This document shows, one piece after another, positions 1 to 9,400 of a stretch of DNA of 27,335 bases. How positions within the stretch are numbered: the stretch's first letter is position 1; each line of letters opens with the position of its first letter. The stretch covers positions 19,271 through 46,605 of the forward strand of contig MU647146.1 in NCBI GenBank assembly GCA_026770585.1, in the 5' to 3' direction. The position numbers and the translations under genes were made by a program. The notes under the pieces were generated by a model. The model was not told where the DNA came from, ran no database searches, and saw nothing but the letters and a program-made list of their open reading frames with translations. The DNA comes from Baffinella frigidus. Taxonomy: Eukaryota > Cryptophyceae > Cryptomonadales > Baffinellaceae.

Positions 1-3000
1 CCCCCCCCGCCAGGCCTTTCACGGTCTCACGCGGGAGGGCGCGCGCGAGCTGCATGGCGAGCGTCGCCATGGCCGCCACCTCCTCCTCCATCCCCCCCCG
101 CTTCGCCATCCCCTCCGCGCACTTCACGACCGCCGGGAGCACCTGCGCGAACAACCCCGCGTGCGCCGCGGGACCATGCTTCCTCCCCCCGAACACCTGC
201 ACGCGGAATCGTTAGAGCGCTGTGCAGAGGAGTTGGCCACCGAAAAACGGGAAAATGGGGAAATTGGTGCCATTTTGTCCACTTTTGAGAAATTCATGGT
301 ACGAAATTTCTCAAAAGTTGACAAAATGGCTCGATTTTCTCGGTTTTCCTTTATTTCCCGTAGCCAACTTCTCTGCACATCGCTCTAAAGTGTTTCTCGC
401 TCCGAGGCGGGCCCAACGAACTTGTTGAGGGGCAGAGGCTGAGGACGAGAGCTGCTTGCGCGCAGGATCGGTAGGCTCATAGATTTTTGGATCACGCATC
501 TCCAGGCTCGAGCATAATACAGAAGAAGAAACAACCACGCCAGACGGCTCGAAGGAAACCGACGCCTTATCCACGTCCGACCCGACGTCGTCAACTTAAG
601 CATTCAAGAACCCCCCCTGAAAGATGTTCAAAAGTGGATGTGTCGAGCCCTCCGGCGTGGAAAAAAAAATACCTGCATGAGGAGCGTGACGGCGGGGTGG
701 AGCGCGTGGTCCTCCTCCGGCGCGCTGACCCCGCGGAGTACGATCCGGGCCGCGGCGGCGTGTGCGTCGGCGCGGAGGAGCGCGTCGAGGACTTTGTCTT
801 CGACTGCGAGCGCGGAGAGCGCGGGGATCAGGAACGCGATCGGCTCCGACCTGCACGAGGGGGGGGGTGGCGTTTATTCACCTGAGGGGGGGACCGATGT
901 TTGTGCATCACACCAGCACGCCTGCTGATGTGGGGGTCATTCATCAGCATGTTTATGAAAGGGCCACCGCCGTTGGTGAATAAACGGAACCACTGTGTAT
1001 AAAAAGTGAACCGCCGTTTGTTCCAACACACCAGGACGCCTGGGGCAAAGGACCCTGTTGCGTGATCACATCTACGCGGGAGAGCTACATGTCATTTTAC
1101 GCCCTGCGTCCATCTATTATTTTCCCTTGAAATCGGCAAAAGTTGCCGGAAATGCCCACACATAATTGACTTTGACGGAAAAGTAACCGCAGGATATGGG
1201 TGAAAATGGCTCCAAGAAACCACCTAGTCCTCCCCCGTAGATAGCACGACCGCGGAAAGCTGGGGAGCAGACCAGGGACGTGAGTCTACGGGCGTCTTAT
1301 GAACAAGGGCTCCAATTCCGGCCACTTTTGGCGTGATGCACAAGTTTAAGAGAAGCCCGCCCGCGGAAAACTGCGGCGCAGGGCAGGGGGGGACCTGCGT
1401 CTGCGGGCGCCAGGAAGAGGGGTGTGCGAGGCGACACAGAGCGGTGGGGTGTTGCGGCTCGAGAAGTCAGGCCGAAGTCAGGCCGCAGGTCCCGGGCGAT
1501 GTTGGTTAGATGTGCATGTTGGGTGTGGGGTTTTGGGGGGGAGCGACTTGGACGCAGAGAAGGCACATCCTGTCCATGCGCGGCGAGGCCCTAATCATGA
1601 AGGGGTGTGGGGTTTTGGGGGGGGGACGACTTGGACGGGGAGACGGCGGCGGTGGCGGGGTTGCAGAGGGCGGGGAGCGCCAGGCAGAGCTTGTCCACGT
1701 AGATGTCCGACGCCACCTGTGCGTCGAACAGGGTTTGATATTTAGGGTCTGGGATCTATCAATGTTTAGGGCCTGGGATCTTTGATGTTTAGGGTCTGGG
1801 ATCTTTAGGGGCTAGGATCTATAGGGTCTAGGATGTATAGGGTCTCAGATATATATTACACATAGATCCTAGACCCTAAAGATCCTAGACCCTATGGTCT
1901 AGGATCTAAAGATCCTAGACCCTATGGTCTAGGAGACGGCAGCGGTGGCGGGGTTGCAGAGGGCGGGGAGCGCCAGGCAGAGCTTGTCCACGTAGATGTC
2001 CGACGCCACCTGTGCGTCGAACAGGGTTTGATATTGAGGGTCTAGGATCTATCAATGTTTGGGGTCTGGGATCTATAGGGTCTAGGATCTATAGGGTCTA
2101 GGATCTATAGGGTCTAGGATCTCTAGGGTCTAGGATCTATAGGGTCTAGGATCTACAGGGTCTAGGATCTATAGGGCCTAGGATGTATAGGGTCTAGGAT
2201 CTTTAGGGTCTAGGATCTATAGGGTCTAGGGTCTAGGATCTATAGGGTCTAGGGTCTAGGATCTATAGGGTCTAGGATGTATAGGGTCTTGGATCTTTAG
2301 GGTCTAGGATCTATAGGGTTTAGGATCTAGGATGTATAGGGTCTAGGGTCTAGGATGTATAGGGTCTAGGATCTAGGATGTATAGGGTCTAGGATCTAGC
2401 CAGCCGCCAACGTAAAGCTGGGAGCGCGAGACAGAGCTTGTCCACGTTCATCTCCACAAAAGTATCAATTAATTGCTTTTGGCTCAACGAAATTTACTAC
2501 ACAAACGCTTTACTATTACTTTTATGAGCAAATCGTGTAGTAATTTTCGTTGCCAAAAGCAATTAATTAGTACTTGTATGGAGATTAACGTGGATGTCTG
2601 ACGCAACTTGTGCAAGCACTCCATCAACCTTCCGTCTCCTACAATCTCATAGGCAACGGCCTGAAAATGGGGTAGTTGGGCATACCGCATTGCCTAGGAC
2701 CTCCTACCGTAGGCCGAGGGGTCCTAGGACCAAAAAGTCTCGGCCTACGGTAGGAGGTCCTAGGCAATGCCGTAAGCCTAACTACCCCATTTTCAGGCCG
2801 TTACCCTATTAAATCACAACCCACCCTCCCCTCCATCGTCTCCTCCCATGACACGCCACACACCGGGCTACAAAGGGCGTTTCGGCCCATTTCAGGCCGA
2901 GTTTTCCCGTTACATTATCCGTAGGAACCCCCCTACGCCCCTACGGGTTGCCTACCGTAGGGTCCTAGATCTTATCGCTTAGGGGTTATTCAAAAGCTCT

Positions 3001-6000
3001 TCGAAGTCCACTGCGTGGGCTCCCAGCCGCGCCAACGTCAGCCCTACCGTAGGCCCCTGGGACCTGCCTAGGACCTGTAGGGGGTCCTTCAAGACCCCCT
3101 CGCCACTTAAGGGATACATGTACGTGCGTTTGGGTGTCTCCACAACGGAGCTGAACAGAGGAATACACCGCGAATTCCTCTGTCGGCGACAAAGGAATAC
3201 AGGGGTACCTCCCAAACCAAGGATTTCCAACCTGTGGGTCTGGCGGGTGAGTGCCAGTGGTTGGCCGTTTCTGGTAGCAAGTTCATAGGGAAACTCCCGG
3301 AAAGTTGGGTAGTTTCCATACGGAATGAGGTAGGACTTAGCTACCGTAGGCCGTAGGGCTCCTAGGACCTCCTTTCCTACGAGCCCTCGGCCTACGGTAG
3401 GAGGTCCTAGGCAATGCCGTAGGCGAAACTTCCTTCATTTTCGGGAGTTTTACGACTTAAGTGGGAGATGTGACGGGTTGGCAAAACAGCGCGAAAAGGG
3501 CGTCGCTGGTACACCCCACCAGCACCAAATCGATGAAAAGAGTGGAGTTGGGCGGGCGGATGGGGGAGGCGAGACCTCGAAGAATCACATGCCCTCCCAA
3601 CCTAATCCCTTTGATCGATTCGGTCGTCCGCCTTGCTCGGATGGCGAGGGGTTCACCAGACGTTTTAGGGAATCAATTCAACGATTATGATAAGCAAACA
3701 TGTCCCCGCCGCGTCCCCGTCACGTCGCGATATAAAAGACGTAGACACACTCGAGAAGATTCGATAAGGAGGTCAGCCGTCTATCTAAAACGAGATCCGG
3801 CCCCCGGTGAAATGAGATATGTCGCGGTTGAAATGGATAGGGGCGCATTTCACCCACGTGATACGATTCGTGATCTTTACCACCTACGCGTCCGTTTATT
3901 ATTGGTCCAAACCCCTTCCGCGTGACCCGGCGATAAAACCTTAAGATAGATACGTAGAAACTGGAGCCCTTTCTCATAGCCCATTTGGGCTATGAACCGC
4001 CTTGAAGCTGGACGTGACCAGAAAAGCTGACAATATCAACCCCTCGCTACCCGAGCAAGGGGTCTAGGGTCTAGGCTTTAGGGTCTAGGGTCTGGGGTTT
4101 CGGGTTTCGGGTTTCGGGTTGAGGAGGAGGAGAGACCTCGAGGAACCACATTCCAAGGAAGCGTGCCATGGGTTCGAGCAGCGGATCTTCAAGCGCGTTC
4201 TTCTCGTTGGCATCCTGCAGCCCCCCCAGAGACGCGCTCAACAAACATCGTCATATTCATAGGCTAACGGACTAAAAATGGGGTAGTTGGGCCTACGGAA
4301 TTGCCTACCGTAGGCCGTAGGGCTCCTATGACCAAAAAGTCCCAGGATTTTGGCCTACAGTAGGAGGTCCTAGGCAATGCCGTAGGCCTAACTACCCCAT
4401 TTTCAGGCCGTTACCCTATTCATATGTTTTTTAAAAATGCGTCTCTACAACACCAGCCCACAATAAAAGCCGTCCTGGTACAAAAACTGCCTGGTCCAGT
4501 CAACCGTGTTCTCTATCTTCAGAAAAGGACAGCACACGAGATCATTCATCGCCGGATACCAAAACGGTATTTTCAGGATCCAGAAAGGAAACGTAAGGAT
4601 TCATTCATCGCAGGGCGACACGGATACATTGCTTCCGCCCCAACTGCTTCCAGCAAACCGCGCAGGACCACTCGAGGCTGTAAGAGAGAGTATTTTACAT
4701 GTGGGGTTGTTAAATTTAGTACCAGTCACGGGTGAGGTTGGTCACGTAACTGGGGGAATTCCCCCAGCTACGTGACCAAACGCCCCTATTTACGCGAAAA
4801 TTACTACACACCTCTTTTGTTTTCTTCACTTGTAAAAAAATTCCTATTTTAAAATAGTCCCACTTCCAGCCTCGAGTGGGACAGCAACACCCCAGTGCTT
4901 TTTAAAATTCCATTCTCGTCAAAAAAAAATCCTGGTCGCGTTAGGGGCTCAAAGGTGGTGTGCCTCCAGCTGCCGTACGCATCATCGACACTATCCGGCG
5001 GGCGCTTGCTCAGGGCAGACAGGTTGAATCCTATCGAGTGAATCCTGAGCAGAAAGGCTCGTTAAGAGCGCGGCCCACCGAGACAAAAGTCGAGAGTGGA
5101 ACGTCTCAAAGCAAAAGTGGACCCTCTGTCAACTCAAGAAGTAACAGTGGAAATCCTGTTCAGTGAACCCTACGCGGGCGGGCAGGGCAAAACTCACTCC
5201 TCCAAAGTGACGCAGTGAATCCAGAGCAGGCAGAAAAAACAAACCTCGATGTAGAGGAGCACGGCGTCAGTCGACTCCTCCAAATCCTTCTTCATGTACA
5301 GCAGCCTCTCCGGATCCATGCTCCACCAATTCCGCGTCGCCTGCATCGCCCCGCCACCCCCCTCCTCCTCCTCGTCGAAGTCCCCCTGCACCCAGCGGGC
5401 GTGGGGGATTGAGGGGCTGTGGGGGTCCGCGCGGGTCGCAGCGCAAGCCACAACCTCAACCCTTACAGGGTGTGAGGGATCGCATTCCCTTGCCACCCCC
5501 CTCCTCCTCCTCCTCGTCGAAATCTCCCTGTGCACGCCAGGCCACCCATCAAAATTTAGGTCGACGCCAGGCCACTCATCAAAATTTAGGTCGACGCCAG
5601 GCCACTCATCAAAATCTCCCTGTGCACGCCAGGCCACTCATCAAAATTTAGGTCGACGCCAGGCCACTCATCAAAATCTCCCTGTGCACGCCAGGCCACT
5701 CATCAAAATTTAGGTCGACGCCAGGCCACTCATCAAAACACGCCAGGCCACTCATCAAAATTTAGGCTCCCTCCTGGTCAAGTGCATGCTTCACCAATTC
5801 CGCTGCGCCTGCGCCCCCGCGCCAACCCCCTCCCAACCCCCTTTTCCTCCTCGGCAAAACCATCGCCCCGCCACCCCCCTCCTCCTCGTCGTCGAAGTCC
5901 CCCTGTCCGCGCCAGGTCACACATCAGAAATCCACGCCAGGTCACACAGAGTTTGAGGTCGAGGCTCCCTCCTGTTGAAAGGGGATGCTCCACCAATTCC

Positions 6001-6374
6001 GCGTGGCCTGCATCGCCCCGCCACCCCCCTCCTCCTCGTTGTCGAAGTCCCCCTGTCCGCGCCAGGTAACACACCAGAAATCCACGCCAGGTCCCACAGA
6101 GTTTGAGGTCGAGGCCCCCTCCTGTTAAAAGTGGATGCTCCACCAATTCCGCGTGGCCTGCATCGCCCCGCCACCCCCCTCCTCATCGTCGTCGAAGCCC
6201 CCCTGTACCCAGCGGGCGTGGGGGATTGAGGGGCTGTGGGGGTCCGCGCGGGTCGTAGCGCAAGTCGGAACCTCAACCCTTACAGGGTGTAAGGGATCGC
6301 ATTCCCTTGCCACCCCCCTCTTCCTCCTCGTCGAAGCCCCCCTGAGAGAGAGAGAGAGCGAGAGAGAGAGAGCG

Positions 6375-6437
<63 letters not shown>

Positions 6438-9400
6438 CCTATCCACGCCAGGTCACACATCAGAACTTAGACAAGACTCCCTCCTTTCAAGGTCAAGGCT
6501 TCCTCCTTTTCAAAGTGCATGTCTGCCAACTCCACCCCGACTGCGTTCCCCCGCCACTCCCCTCTTCCTTCTCGTCCAAGTACCCCTGTACCCAGCGGGA
6601 GTCGGGGAGTAAGGGGCTGTGGGGGCGGATTTCAGCGTAAGTCCAAACCTAACCGCCCCCACGCCACCCCCCTCAATTCCAAACCTAACCGCCCCCACGC
6701 GGTTAGTTCCAAACCTAACCGCCCCCCACGCCACCTAATTCCAAACCTAACCGCCCCCACGCCAGCCCCCTCTTCCCCCTCGTCGAGACCCCCCTGTCCA
6801 CACGCCAGGCCACACACATCAGAAATCAAGCTCGAGGCTCCTTTGTTTTAAAAGTATTTCCAGGTACAGATTTTAAAAGTGTTTCCAGGTACAGTGGGGG
6901 ATTGAGGGCTGTGGGGGTCCGCGCGGGTCGTAGCGCAAGTCGGAACCTCAACCCTGACAGGGTGTGAGGGACCTCAACCCTTACAGGGTGTAAGGGATCG
7001 CATTCCCTTGCCACCCCCCTCTTCCCCCTCGTCGACCCCCCCCTGTCCACACGCCAGGCCACACACATCAGGAATCAAGGTCGAGGCCCCCTCGTTTTGA
7101 AAGCGTTTCCTGGTACACATGAAATTTTATTGCGCATGGCAATGGCTCCGATTGCTGACTTTTGGCGTGTTTCCTGGGAGCGAATCTCAGTATCAACTTG
7201 AGGCAAATTCCAAGTTGTGACCTGGCGTGGACCCTCCGCGGATTCGGGGATGCATGGCTGTGGGGGCGCGTGCGAATCGCAGCGCGAACAGGAACCTAGA
7301 TCCGCGAAACGCGATAGGGCGTGTTCCCGGTTCTGAAACGCGATGAGGCGTGTTCCCGGTTCTCGGGAGGGAGGGCAGAGGGGAGGACCTCGCCGAGGAA
7401 CTGGAGCGCCTTCTCGACAAGCGCGAGGCCGACCGGGACCACTTGCGCGTTGTCCTCGGGACGGTCCTCCTGAACCACCACCGCCCACCATCAGGCTGTG
7501 GACTCCTGAACCACCACCCACCATCAGGGTGTACGCCCTAGTTGACTAGGAGCTCCCGCGGGAGTCGCTGATGCGTGCATCGAAACGGGGAGCAATTCCC
7601 GAACATACCAGAATATGTCCCATGTTTATGCTATGCTCGGCATGGGTTGTATGTTGTATGTGTATGTTGTACATACAATCCGTGCCGAACGTCGCGCTAG
7701 TGAGTTGGGCCCAACTATAGCGCTAGTCATCGGCGCTAGTTTGGCCTAATCTGTCCCACTTTTATGCTATGCTCGGCATGGGTTGTATGTTGTATGTGTT
7801 GTACATACAATCCATGCCGAACCTCGCGCTAGTGAGACATCGGCGCTGGTTAGGGTCTTCTCGACTAACACTAACACTAACAGTCGCTTTACACTAACAC
7901 TAACACTAACAGTCGCTTTACACTGGAGCGAAGGCGACCGGGACCACTTGCGCGTTGTCCTCGGGACGGTCCTCCTGCCCCACCACCCGCCATACCGTGT
8001 TCAGGGTTTCAGAGTTTGGGCGTTAGGGTCGAGGGTTTAGTCAAGACACATGACTGTTAGGAAAAACGCAAGAAAATGGACCCACCAATTCGAATGTGAC
8101 CCACATGAAAAAAATGGACAGACCAATTCGACTGTGACCGAAATGCGGGGTGGAGGTTTTCAGGAGCACCTCCTCGAGGCGCAGGCGGAGGTCGATTTTG
8201 CAGACGCTCACCAGCAGCTGCACGAACCTGCTCCCCGTTTTGAAAGGGAAAGTCAACGACACGCGTTCTGTGCTTTACTTCGGGGTAACGACCCGCGTTC
8301 TGTGCTTTACATTTGGGGGAGCCCCAAAAAACCAACGACCCGCGTTCTGTGCAAAACCAACGGCCCGCGTTCTGTGACCCGGTTTGAGGCAGACATCAAC
8401 GACCCGCATTATGTGATGCATGGGACGGGCCCCGCCGGCAGGCTCATGAAGGCACCTTTTTACGGCCTGCAAAGGCGTCTTCAGGGATTTGGGTTTTGGG
8501 TTTAAAGTTTTGGTTCAAGGGTTTTGGGTTTAGGGTTTCGGATGTAGGGTGTAGGGATGAGGGTTTAGGGTCTAGGGTTTAGGGTTTAGGGTTCACATCG
8601 CTCCCCGTCGAGGCAGACATCAACGACCCGCATTATGTGTTGCAACATTTCATTTGTAATTTCATTTGTAATTTCAGTTGTACCAGGAAACGCTTTTAAA
8701 ACGAGGGCTCCCCGTTTCGATGCAGAAGACCAATGGCCCGCGTTCGGTGCTTCACAGCACGACCCGTTTTGAAGAAAATATCAACGCCCCGCTTTCTCTG
8801 CTTCAGAGCGCTCCCCGCTTCGATTCAGACACCACAGACCCGCGTGCTGTGCTTCACAGCGCCATGTTGCCAAGCCGCGTTTATCCGGGAAAACCTATTG
8901 TTCTTTCATTTTATGGTAACGAAAATTACTACACAAATGCTTTAATATTACTAATAAAGACGAATTGTGTAGTAATTTTCGTTGCCATCAAATGAAAGAG
9001 AAATAGGTTTCCCCGGATAAGCGTATAAATAGGTTTCCCCGGATAAGCGGAACAGCGTTGATAAAGTCTCCCTCCCCGCAAACGACAATCAGTGCATGCT
9101 TCCCCAAGTTCGCTCCTCACATTTTTCGCAACCTCTTTTCTTGTCCAAAACCGAGATTTTTCTCCGAGGGGCCCGATCCCGGTAAAGTTTTCACACAAAA
9201 CTGTGGGAAGGTAGGCTCCCACACTACTGTCACGTCCTACAATTTGTACCGACCACGTCCCCAAAACACAACGCTTCCCACTAGATGGACGCAAAAAAAT
9301 CTTGGGAAGCGTCCACTGCCCTCCTGGGATCTCCCGATTCGCTCCATGGACTCGGAGGGGGCAAGGCGCGGGGGGGGGGCGAGGGGCGGGGGCACGCACG

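Noticed and set aside
3461-3925. 154-codon plus-strand frame
   Set aside because: GTG start, no recognisable motif, overlaps a decayed copy of neurochondrin exon 6 end, and composition is unlike the real exons here.
5521-5765. CRISPR-like regular 30-bp repeats
   Set aside because: The repeats are head-to-tail without unique spacers, sit in a eukaryotic intron, and there are no cas genes.
7350-7541. Plus-strand frame with a charged helix-like stretch (DLAEELERLLDKREADRD)
   Set aside because: It is the antisense of neurochondrin exon 4, which has correct splice sites and phase on the minus strand and family resemblance.
8275-8292. ACTTCGGGGTAACG shared between neurochondrin intron 2 and the BSD gene last exon
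   Set aside because: A single 14-bp match between distant genes; too short to separate from chance.
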